Shown piece by piece: positions 7,830 through 15,247 of a stretch of DNA of 58,200 nucleotides. Numbering within the stretch: the first letter of the stretch is position 1; each line of letters starts with the position of its first letter. Source of the stretch: Syntrophorhabdales bacterium (lineage in GTDB: Bacteria; Desulfobacterota; Syntrophorhabdia; Syntrophorhabdales; WCHB1-27); assembly GCA_035541455.1 (NCBI GenBank), contig DATKNH010000016.1, positions 1 to 58,200 on the forward strand, in the 5' to 3' direction. Made by a program: the position numbers and the translations under genes. The notes beneath the pieces were generated by a model that made no database searches, was not told where the DNA came from, and saw only the letters and a list, made by a program, of their open reading frames with translations.

Positions 7830-9548
7830 ATGTCCGACGAATGTAGCCTTGACGCCCATGATCGCAGCATTTCAAGTTTGAGGACGTTGCGTATGCCTGA
7901 GGACGGGGATATCTTCTGGTTCCGGGATGATCTCCACCAGCCCTACCCCATCTGTCCTTTGGGCATGACCACCATCCAGAAGCACCATGCCTGGGGCTAC
8001 CACGTGGGTGCCGAGGTCACCAGGCTCCCTCCCTCCAAGGGTGGCCACGTAAAGATCTACAAGGGAAGAACCATGCTCGGGTTCGAAGCCCTTACCGACC
8101 CGGCCGAAGTCGCGCAACGGGCAGTCGAGTTTACGAAGCTCCTCGACTACGCGAGGCCCAACTGGGATACCTTCTACAATGGCTATATCGATGAGGTGAA
8201 ACAGGGCCTTATCTATATGGCATCAGTCCATGACGGGTTTGCCGATACCGACCTCCACCAGGCCCTTCGCAGGAGTGAAGCCATCAACCGGAGGAACTGG
8301 GAGATCCACTTCATCCTCATGTATGTGGCAGATATGCTCTACTTCGGGTTTGAAGCCTTCTGCAAAGAACGCGGCCTTGCCGAAAAAGAGTTCGCGGTCA
8401 TGCTGAAAGGCCTTGACACCATGGCCACGAGGACCGATACCGGCGTCTTTGAACTGGCCAAGCTTGCCGACACCTTGGGCATTGCCGATACTATCCTCTC
8501 CTCGGACGCCAAGGCCCTCCTCCCGGTCCTCGAGAAGGAACCAAAGGCTGTGCCCTGGCTCAGCGCCCTGCATGCCTTCCTTGATGCCTACGGTCACCGG
8601 ATCACCGCCGGCCACCTGGATATCATCTTCCCCACCTGGATCGAGGAGCCCTCCCCTGTGCTGGATACGGTGAAGACCTACATCCCCAAAGTCCGCCAGG
8701 GCTGGGACATCAAGACTGAACGCCATGCTGCCCTCAAAGAAGCAGACCAGGCAGCCCAAGCCTTTATGGCGACCCTCACCCCCTCGGATCAGGACGCATT
8801 CACCAAGCAGCTCGCCATCGGCAGGAAGATCTACCGGTTTCAGGAGGACCACGGGTTCTATATCGACGGTGCCTCCACCGCAGGCCTCCACGATGTGGCC
8901 ATGGCACTAGGCAGAAGGCTCACGCACTATGGCCTTTTTTCTGCTCCTGATGATGTTTTCTTCTTGAACTACTACGAGCTGGAAGAGACCCTTGCCCTGC
9001 TTGCCGAGAACAGAATCCCTGCCCTCTACCACTTCCACCGGCTCATACCTCCTCTTGTCAAAGAGCGGAGAAAGGGATGGGAATTGACTGCTACCCTCAA
9101 GGAAGCGCCTCTTACCCTGGGTAAGATCCCCGAGAAAGCAGAAGACCCTATTCTTGTCAAGGTCTTCGGCATGGTGGACGAGGTGCTCAAGGCCGGCAAG
9201 GTGGACGAGCTTCAGATGATGGATACCTTTGAAGGTTACCCCGGCTCGCCGGGTGTCGCCGAAGGGCTCGCCCGGGTGGTCACGAGCTTCGAAGCCTTCC
9301 CCACCCTCCAACCCGGGGAGATCCTCGTTTGCCCCTATACCGCCACTGCCTGGACCCCCCTCTTTCCCAAGATCAAGGCGGTCGTGACTGATACCGGCGG
9401 CATGCTCACCCACGCGGCCATCACCGCACGGGAATACCGCATCCCTGCGGTGGTGGGTACCTGGCGGGCAACCCGGTCGATCAAGGATGGGGACTACATA
9501 CGGGTTGATGGGAACAGAGGGGTTGTGGAAGTGATGAAAAAAGCCTAA
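7830..9548 (+). CDS. PEP-utilising-enzyme mobile (phosphohistidine) domain protein, phenylphosphate synthase alpha-like
   Basis: Protein of 572 residues whose C-terminal ~80 residues are the swivelling phosphohistidine domain of PEP synthase/PPDK enzymes. The motif TDTGGMLTHAAITARE carries the phosphorylatable histidine, and the domain ends IPAVVG then the DGD/G region. The upstream part (EDHGFYID, GRRL, PDDVFFL) resembles the central part of phenylphosphate synthase alpha and rifampin phosphotransferase-like proteins. There is no ATP-grasp nucleotide-binding domain, in this chain or next to it, so a partner must phosphorylate it if it acts as a phosphotransferase. The start was set at MSDECS because aaggaggt stands 4 bp upstream. 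Third codon positions are strikingly C-rich compared with neighbours. A role in activating a phenolic substrate is inference. Confidence 0.8.
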   Translation: MSDECSLDAHDRSISSLRTLRMPEDGDIFWFRDDLHQPYPICPLGMTTIQKHHAWGYHVGAEVTRLPPSKGGHVKIYKGRTMLGFEALTDPAEVAQRAVEFTKLLDYARPNWDTFYNGYIDEVKQGLIYMASVHDGFADTDLHQALRRSEAINRRNWEIHFILMYVADMLYFGFEAFCKERGLAEKEFAVMLKGLDTMATRTDTGVFELAKLADTLGIADTILSSDAKALLPVLEKEPKAVPWLSALHAFLDAYGHRITAGHLDIIFPTWIEEPSPVLDTVKTYIPKVRQGWDIKTERHAALKEADQAAQAFMATLTPSDQDAFTKQLAIGRKIYRFQEDHGFYIDGASTAGLHDVAMALGRRLTHYGLFSAPDDVFFLNYYELEETLALLAENRIPALYHFHRLIPPLVKERRKGWELTATLKEAPLTLGKIPEKAEDPILVKVFGMVDEVLKAGKVDELQMMDTFEGYPGSPGVAEGLARVVTSFEAFPTLQPGEILVCPYTATAWTPLFPKIKAVVTDTGGMLTHAAITAREYRIPAVVGTWRATRSIKDGDYIRVDGNRGVVEVMKKA

Positions 9549-9581
9549 AATGTCTGTGTCTGTTTCGCAGTGCAAGTAAGG

Positions 9582-9636
9582 GGAGGCGAGCACTCCGGAA
9601 ACAGGTTGCTGATCCGAGGGCATCGCCTCCTCTTTT
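9582..9636 (+). terminator. Possible intrinsic terminator
   Basis: GGAGGCGA (9582-9589) pairs with TCGCCTCC (9623-9630), followed by TCTTTT. The 33-base loop is long, so this is only a weak candidate for ending the phosphohistidine-protein transcript. Confidence 0.3.
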
Positions 9637-9690
9637 CTCCGGTTTTTCAGGGACGACCAAGAGGAGATACTACTTTAGAGAAGGAGAAGA

Positions 9691-10878
9691 ATGATGAAGT
9701 ACGAGAAGCTTTTTCAACCGGTGACGATGCGAGGAGTGGTTTTTCCCAACCGGCTGCACCGCACGTCGATGGTCTCCGGATTGACAACGGAAAATGGTGA
9801 TGTCACAGAGGATTTGATCACGCGATATCAGAGAGAGGCAAAAGGCGGTGTCGGGGCCATTGTTGTCGAGGCTGCAGTTATCATCCCGTCCAAGAGTCCT
9901 TACAACCTGCGAATCAGCGATGATAGCTTTGTGCCGGGCCTGACAAAGCTCGTCAAGGCCATTCGGGAAGTGAACAAGGAAACGAAAATAGGCGTGCAGA
10001 TCATGCAGCACCTCAAGCTGGCCAGGTCAGGCTGGAGGCAGAAAGTGGAGGATTTCAAGCCTGAAGAGCTGCCCAAAATAGTCGAAGACCACGTTGCGGC
10101 GGCGAAGCGCGCACTCACGGCGGGCTTTGATTTTATAGAGGTCCACATGGCCCATGCCTATGTGCTCTCCTCTTTTCTTTCACGCTCCAACAAGCGCACA
10201 GACGGGTATGGTTCGACTTTACAGAACAGAATGAAACTGCCCATTGAAGTATTTCAAGCCGTGCGGAAGCTCGTCGGCGAGAACTACCCATTAGGAGTCA
10301 GGATAAACGGAGAAGATTTTGTTGTACAGGGAAACACCTCGGCCCAGAGCGGACGCATTGCTGCAAAATTCGCTGAACTCGGCGCTGATTACATCAGCGT
10401 TTCGGCAGGAAGCCGCTTTGAAGATGCCCTTACCCCTGCGGAAGGATACCCGCCGGATCCTATGTCTGGTTACAGCGGTCATCGCATGAGCCCATGGTTC
10501 TGGTGGCCGGACGGGTGCCACGTCTATCTGTCGGAGGCGATCAGGAAGAGTGTGCGTGGGGCAGGATTTCAGACGCCGGTCATCATAGCCGGCAAGATAC
10601 GCGAGCCTGAGCACGCTGAAGAGATACTACGCGAGGAGAAGGCCGACATCATAGGACTTTGCAGGGCTCTTCTCTGCGACCCTGACTGGCCGATCAAGGC
10701 CAAAGAAGGAAGGGATAAAGAGATCGTACGCTGCGTAGCCTGCAACTGGTGCCTGGAGGCTGACTCGCGCTACGAAAAAGTGAACTGCGATCGGTGGCCG
10801 AAGCCGAGCATCGTTGCACCAGAGCCGTTCCTGCCGAGCACGGCAGGCGCCGGCACGTTCAAGAAAGAATACTTGTAA
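9691..10878 (+). CDS. Short Old Yellow Enzyme-family NAD(P)H:flavin oxidoreductase with Fe-S motif
   Basis: FMN-dependent TIM-barrel reductase, 395 residues. It begins with the OYE signature (LFQPVTMRGVVFPNRLHRTSM) and has the EVHMAHAYVLSSFLSRSNKRTDGYG segment in the barrel. After the barrel, a cysteine cluster C348-x2-C351-x2-C354-x11-C366 resembles the [4Fe-4S] site of 2,4-dienoyl-CoA reductase and trimethylamine dehydrogenase. The FAD/NAD-binding C-terminal half of those enzymes is absent. Electrons must therefore come from a separate donor. Likely reaction: reduction of an alpha,beta-unsaturated carbonyl or dienoyl intermediate in the catabolic pathway. The start has gaaggag 5 bp upstream. 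Confidence 0.85.
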   Translation: MMKYEKLFQPVTMRGVVFPNRLHRTSMVSGLTTENGDVTEDLITRYQREAKGGVGAIVVEAAVIIPSKSPYNLRISDDSFVPGLTKLVKAIREVNKETKIGVQIMQHLKLARSGWRQKVEDFKPEELPKIVEDHVAAAKRALTAGFDFIEVHMAHAYVLSSFLSRSNKRTDGYGSTLQNRMKLPIEVFQAVRKLVGENYPLGVRINGEDFVVQGNTSAQSGRIAAKFAELGADYISVSAGSRFEDALTPAEGYPPDPMSGYSGHRMSPWFWWPDGCHVYLSEAIRKSVRGAGFQTPVIIAGKIREPEHAEEILREEKADIIGLCRALLCDPDWPIKAKEGRDKEIVRCVACNWCLEADSRYEKVNCDRWPKPSIVAPEPFLPSTAGAGTFKKEYL

Positions 10879-11049
10879 GAACAGGGCCCAAGGGGCCACG
10901 ATTTCCGGGGCCTAACTGAAACAGTTAGATTGACAGTCACTATTGGCATTTGAACCCTCGTTGCCCTGAAGCGTCGGGCCCTCGAAACCTGGAACCCTGA
11001 TTGGAGCAAAATAGGGCTAGCAAGCAACACCCCGCGAAAGGAGATAAGC

Positions 11050-12699
11050 ATGAATCCTGCTGACATTCCAAACCACAACGAAAAAGATGCCGCACTCTAC
11101 ACGAAGTACCGCTGGTGGATGGAGTTGCCACTGGGAGATCTCGTGGACAGGGCTGCAGATGTATTTCCTCGAAAAGAAGCAGTCGTAGATGACAGAGTGC
11201 GCATCACCTACAGTGCGCTTCGGGAGGGCGTAGATAGACTGGCCGTGGCTCTCATGAAACTCGGGATCGACAAGGGCGATGCAGTGCTGCTACAGCTTCC
11301 CAACTGGGCAGAGTATGTGTACGCATATTTTGCTCTGCAGAAGATCGGTGGAATTCCCGTTGTTCTGATCTCCGGGTATAAACAGCTGGAGGTCGGCCAT
11401 CTTGGGCTTCTCACCCAGGCAAAGGCGTGGATCGTGCCGAAGGTTTATCGCAAGATGGAGTACACGACGTTTATAGGTGACGTCAGGGAGAAGAATCCGC
11501 AACTGGCTCACGTGATCTCGGTGCGCTCTGACAAGGAAGGAGCCCCCTTCACGGCAAGTCTGGAGAAACTGATGGCGCAACCGATAAGCCCGGCCGACAG
11601 AGAGGCGCTTGCGGCCCGGAGGCCTGACCCGGGCGCGGTCGCTCACATCATTCCTTCCGGCGGCACAACCGGGCTTCCGAAGGGCATTCCCAGAACGCAC
11701 AACGACTACCTCTGCAACGTGGAATATATGCACAAGGGATGGGAGATGAATACCGCGGATACGGCATTGATCGTCGTTCCTGTCGGTCACAATCTTGCGG
11801 TGCTCAACGTCGTTGGTTCGGTAATGTTCGGATTCAAGCTTGTTCTTCTTGACTCCACGCGGCCTGAAGATATCTGCGATGCTATTCAGACAGAAAAAGT
11901 GACGTACACGCCAATGGTGCCGAGCCTGACCAGAAGGATTCTCGAATCGGAGAAATTCGGCAGCTACGATTTGCACTCCCTGAAGAAAGTGTTGGGAGGC
12001 GGTGAACCGAGCACACCAGAGCTCGTGAGGGAGGTTTACAAAAAAATAGGTTGTACATACATAAACGAATTCGGCATGACGGAGGGGCTTGTCACCCGTA
12101 CAGCGCTTGATGACGCCGTAGAAGTGATCTGCAACACCGTGGGAAGGCCGACCTGTCCTTACAACGACGTGAAGATTCTCGACGGCCACGGTAAGGAGTT
12201 GCCAAGAAACGTAGACGGCGAAATGGTCGTCAAAGGGCCAACGATCTTCGCCGGTTACGTCAAGAATCCGGAAGAAAACAAGAAGAGTTTCACTGCCGAT
12301 GGTTATTTCAAGACGGGCGACATGGCACGGATCGACGATCAGGGAAACCTCAAGATCACGGGCCGCATAAAGGATCTCATCATCAGGGGAGGTGAGAACG
12401 TGAGCCCCGGGCAGGTAGAGGAACTGGTGGAGACGCATCCCTATGTCGCGGATGTCGCAGTTATCGGCATGCCCGATAAGGCCCTGGGCGAGAGAGTCTG
12501 CGCCTACGTGCGTTCCGTAACCGGTCAGACGCTGACCGAGAAGGAACTCCAGGCATTCATGGAGAGCAAGGGTGCCTCCAAGCTGCTTATTCCTGAGAAA
12601 TTCGTTTTTGTTGACACGCTGCCCATGACTGAAGCGGGGAAGCACGACAAGAAAGCGTTGCGCGAGGACATAAAACGGAGAATAGCAGCCGGAGAGTAG
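11050..12699 (+). CDS. AMP-forming aryl/acyl-CoA ligase, 2,3-dihydroxybenzoate-AMP ligase (EntE)-like
   Basis: ANL-superfamily adenylate-forming enzyme, 549 residues. The phosphate loop is SGGTTG (residues 203-208) followed by LPKGIPRTHNDY. That is the pattern of EntE/DhbE 2,3-dihydroxybenzoate ligases rather than acetyl- or fatty-acyl ligases. Later motifs are NEFGMTEGL, GYFKTGDMARID, GRIKDLIIRGGENVSP, and the C-terminal lysine (Lys531 in EAGKHDKK). No carrier-protein or NRPS gene is nearby. The product is therefore more probably a CoA thioester of an aromatic acid, which would commit it to the beta-oxidation-like genes around. Strong ribosome site aaaggag before the ATG. Confidence 0.9.
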   Translation: MNPADIPNHNEKDAALYTKYRWWMELPLGDLVDRAADVFPRKEAVVDDRVRITYSALREGVDRLAVALMKLGIDKGDAVLLQLPNWAEYVYAYFALQKIGGIPVVLISGYKQLEVGHLGLLTQAKAWIVPKVYRKMEYTTFIGDVREKNPQLAHVISVRSDKEGAPFTASLEKLMAQPISPADREALAARRPDPGAVAHIIPSGGTTGLPKGIPRTHNDYLCNVEYMHKGWEMNTADTALIVVPVGHNLAVLNVVGSVMFGFKLVLLDSTRPEDICDAIQTEKVTYTPMVPSLTRRILESEKFGSYDLHSLKKVLGGGEPSTPELVREVYKKIGCTYINEFGMTEGLVTRTALDDAVEVICNTVGRPTCPYNDVKILDGHGKELPRNVDGEMVVKGPTIFAGYVKNPEENKKSFTADGYFKTGDMARIDDQGNLKITGRIKDLIIRGGENVSPGQVEELVETHPYVADVAVIGMPDKALGERVCAYVRSVTGQTLTEKELQAFMESKGASKLLIPEKFVFVDTLPMTEAGKHDKKALREDIKRRIAAGE

Positions 12700-12790
12700 A
12701 AGAGAAAAAGATTATAATGTAATTGTATAGAGGCCCTTTAACTATTAGAACAGAAGCAGCGGTTGTCCGGGCCGGAGTGGGAGGAAAACT

Positions 12791-14542
12791 ATGTCAGGGC
12801 TGGCGCTCAAGAAGGGTAAATTATCATCCGCACTGCGGAAGAGATTAGATGAATATTACGCAAAGTGTACCGGTGTTGGCCCGTCATATATGGATGCGAA
12901 ATGGCGACACTGGGCAGAGAGCCCAGACGTAATCGTATATCAGGTAAAGAACAGAGACAGCCTTGAGGGATGGATCGTGTACAACACGACCGCCAGCGCT
13001 GTGCTTGATATCGTCGCGGACATGGAGCAGCAGCCGACGCACGTGCTCTCAAACCTGATGGATGTGCTTGTGCGAGCTCAAACGCTTGTTTCCGCGGAAG
13101 TGCTCGTGTCTGACCAAGAGAAGTACGGGTGGCTCGTAGAGTATGGATTCCGTCCAACACGAACCCTCAGGACCGATGGATTCTCCTCTTTCAGAATGGA
13201 TCTGAGCATACGCGTGCTCGCGGAAAAATTGAAAGGCCAGAAGCCGGTGAAGGCCTATCGAAAAAAGGAGAAGGTAGCTATCCAGCAGGTACCGCCTTCC
13301 CAGTGCTATGAAGAAATCAAAGCCGGACTGCAAGGTCTTCTGGACAAGCTTGGCGGCTTGAGGAAATTTGTCGCACCGGGGCAGCGGGTGGTCATCAAGC
13401 CCAACCTCGTGGCCGATCATGGGCTGATGAACGGTATCTACAAAGGTGGAGTTGTGACGGATGTACGGCTTGTCCGCGCGCTTATCGAACTTCTTCTTCC
13501 TGTTGCCGGCAAAGTGATCATTGCCGAAGGCTCTTCCATTAACCGCAGCGCGACTATGAAGATGTTTAACCTGTACGGATACGACAAATTAATAGACCTG
13601 GACCCGAAAAAGGTGAGTATCGTCGATCTGAACACTGATGACGCTGTCGCAAAAGCAGTGCCGGGCGGCAAGCGGATGCTCTCGAGAAGGGTGCCCGTCA
13701 CCCTTGAGCAGGCGGATGTTATTATCAATATCCCGGTAATGAAGCTCCATTTCGCAGCGGTTGTCTCCCTCGCGGTCAAAAGCCTTCAGGGAACCATGCC
13801 TCCCCTTGAAAAATATATGAGCCATTTCTTTGGCCTGTGGCAGAACCTGATCAACATCCATCACCTGGTGAAACCAAGCCTGCACATCATAGACGGGCTT
13901 ATTGCGCAGGAGGATTTCGGGCCGGTCTCAGGCATAGCCAAGCCGATGAACCTGTTGATCGCAGGGGCAAACCCCGTGGCTGTGGACGCCGTTACGATGC
14001 GCATTATGGGACTGGAGCCCTTAACTTCGCCACCGGTCTGGTTGGCCTACATGCAGGGCTTGGGGCCTGTGGAGCCGGAAAAGATAGAAACGGTGGGACC
14101 CCCGATCGATGGCCTGGTGAGCCCGTTCAAACAGCCGGAAATAAATCTTGCCAGCGGTCGGGATTTTGTTATCCATGCAGGCACGGCCTGTCCCGGTTGC
14201 GCGGGATACTTGCACTTTGCCGTTGCGAAACTGAGACGGCCTGACCCTGCTGACCCTTCGAGGCTGCTCATCGATCGTCCGTTCGAGCGCAAGGTGAATA
14301 TCTACCTGGGTCCGACCACAGAGGATGGGATGAACCCGGATGAAACAAATGTCTTCCTCGGCATTTGCCAGCAGCACCATGCGCAGGACGGCAAGCATTT
14401 ACCCGGGTGTCCGCCGCACGCGGAAGTGCTGCTCAATGGTATATTCAGCCTTTTTCCCGATGTAGAGCGGCCCAAGTATGCGGACAAGACCGAGGAGGCG
14501 AAGCTGGAGGAGATGCTAAAGGAAGTGCTCGCCTTACTCTAG
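12791..14542 (+). CDS. DUF362 protein with N-terminal GNAT-like region and Cys-rich tail
   Basis: Protein of 583 residues in three parts. Residues about 1-145 look like a degenerate N-acetyltransferase fold (alternating strands, EKYGWLVEYGFRPTRTLRTDGFSSF). Residues about 160-390 are DUF362 (VVIKPNLV, VIIAEGSS, NIPVMKLH, NPVAVDAVTMRIMG). The tail has paired cysteines near residues 466-469 (CPGC) and further Cys/His at about 523-540 (ICQQHH, LPGCPPH) that could bind metal. DUF362 proteins are often annotated as Fe-S associated and their biochemistry is largely unknown. It follows the aryl-CoA ligase by 91 bp, so it is probably in the same transcript. No reaction is assigned. Confidence 0.82.
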   Translation: MSGLALKKGKLSSALRKRLDEYYAKCTGVGPSYMDAKWRHWAESPDVIVYQVKNRDSLEGWIVYNTTASAVLDIVADMEQQPTHVLSNLMDVLVRAQTLVSAEVLVSDQEKYGWLVEYGFRPTRTLRTDGFSSFRMDLSIRVLAEKLKGQKPVKAYRKKEKVAIQQVPPSQCYEEIKAGLQGLLDKLGGLRKFVAPGQRVVIKPNLVADHGLMNGIYKGGVVTDVRLVRALIELLLPVAGKVIIAEGSSINRSATMKMFNLYGYDKLIDLDPKKVSIVDLNTDDAVAKAVPGGKRMLSRRVPVTLEQADVIINIPVMKLHFAAVVSLAVKSLQGTMPPLEKYMSHFFGLWQNLINIHHLVKPSLHIIDGLIAQEDFGPVSGIAKPMNLLIAGANPVAVDAVTMRIMGLEPLTSPPVWLAYMQGLGPVEPEKIETVGPPIDGLVSPFKQPEINLASGRDFVIHAGTACPGCAGYLHFAVAKLRRPDPADPSRLLIDRPFERKVNIYLGPTTEDGMNPDETNVFLGICQQHHAQDGKHLPGCPPHAEVLLNGIFSLFPDVERPKYADKTEEAKLEEMLKEVLALL

Positions 14543-14546
14543 GCGC

Positions 14547-14681
14547 AAATTCTGATGTCTAATTTCTAAATTCTAAACAATTTTCAAACATCGAATGCTC
14601 AAACCAGACCGGACCCCGATTACTTCTTGGAGGTCGATCATTTGGTTTTGTTTAGAGCTTAGACATTAGGATTTCGAATTT
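14547..14681. repeat. AT-rich imperfect inverted repeat between convergent genes
   Basis: The left arm 14547-14580 and the reverse complement of the right arm 14648-14681 agree at 26 of 34 positions by eye. Both begin AAATTC and end TCTAAACAA. The arms are much richer in A+T than the flanks and enclose a 67-base loop. It sits between the convergent DUF362 and tautomerase genes and could act as a two-way transcription stop or be a small mobile palindrome. Confidence 0.6.
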
Positions 14682-14692
14682 CTCCTCTTGTT

Positions 14693-14968
14693 TCAGGTTA
14701 TGCAGAGGTCGGCCGGGAAGCACTCGGATGGTTCCTGGGGCGCGCATTCCTCTCCTTCTTTCTGAGCTTTTTGCCTTTTTCTTCTCACGGTGAGAGATTC
14801 GCCCGCCACGCCCCAATTATCGGTATCCACCTCGTCAATGACCACTGAGGTCATCTGAGGATCTTTTCCCAGGACATCAAAGAGTAATTTTGTCACTCCC
14901 TGGATCAAGGCCGCCTTCTGCTCGGCCGTAACGCCGTCTTTTGTTACTTTGATGTTGACATACGGCAT
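14693..14968 (-). CDS. 4-oxalocrotonate tautomerase-family protein with extended tail
   Basis: Small tautomerase-fold protein, 91 residues. Removal of the initiator Met exposes Pro1 (PYVNIKVTKDGVTAEQKAALIQG), the catalytic base of the family. The downstream core (VLGKDPQMTSVVIDEVDTDNWGVAG) matches 4-OT-like proteins of about 65-75 residues. The last ~20 residues (three Cys, acidic) are an unusual extension. Likely role: enol-keto tautomerisation of a dicarboxylic or ring-fission-type intermediate. A strong ggagg site precedes the ATG. It is on the opposite strand from the catabolic series and is separated from the molybdopterin gene by a terminator, so it is probably its own unit. Confidence 0.88.
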   Translation of the reverse strand: MPYVNIKVTKDGVTAEQKAALIQGVTKLLFDVLGKDPQMTSVVIDEVDTDNWGVAGESLTVRRKRQKAQKEGEECAPQEPSECFPADLCIT

Positions 14969-15080
14969 GTTTCTCCTCCCTCACTTCAAGTTTCGTCAAC
15001 GCTGACGCGCATAGAGAACTTAATGCTTCGATGCCTCTTTTGCAACCGTGCTCTGTGCACGTCTGCGCTTTGGCTCTGCT

Positions 15081-15115
15081 TCAAAAAGAAACCGCCGCTT
15101 GCGGGCGGCGGTTTC
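15081..15115 (-). terminator. Intrinsic terminator of the molybdopterin oxidoreductase gene
   Basis: GAAACCGCCGC (15088-15098) pairs perfectly with GCGGCGGTTTC (15105-15115) around a 6-base loop. On the minus strand the stem is followed by CTTTTTGA, giving a proper U-tract. Confidence 0.85.
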
Positions 15116-15135
15116 CCTATAGCATCAGGTTTGTC

Positions 15136-15247
15136 ATGTCAATTCGAATTCAAGATGTAGACCGAGGCGGCAGCGAGGAGCCGACGCAGCGATAGCACAG
15201 CATCCTGTAAGGGCAACGAAAGTATACGCTTGAAGACGAATTGACAT
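15136..15247. repeat. Palindromic repeat element, copy A
   Basis: The outer arms 15136-15154 and 15229-15247 are inverted repeats with two mismatches in 19. The interior begins AGGCGGCAGCGA and ends GGGCAACGAAAGTATA. Copy B at 21950-22076 has the same layout and shares interior blocks (AGGCGG..AGCGA, GATAG.AC, GGCAACGAA). Both copies start at the base after a minus-strand stop codon. Confidence 0.6.

Noticed and set aside
8223-9623. Antisense frames opposite the phosphohistidine protein gene
   Set aside because: Gly/Asp/His-rich shadows caused by C-rich third codon positions; no ribosome sites or motifs.
10912-10928. CTAACTG-AAA-CAGTTAG hairpin after the OYE-like gene
   Set aside because: Only 7 bp, AT-rich, and with no T-tract on either side; too weak to call a terminator.
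11290-12645. 451-codon frame antisense to the aryl-CoA ligase
   Set aside because: It lies wholly opposite a clear ligase gene, has no family resemblance, no ribosome site and a His/Cys/Arg-rich random composition.
12713-12718. TATAAT upstream of the DUF362 gene
   Set aside because: No acceptable -35 box at the right distance; the gene is more simply read from the ligase transcript.
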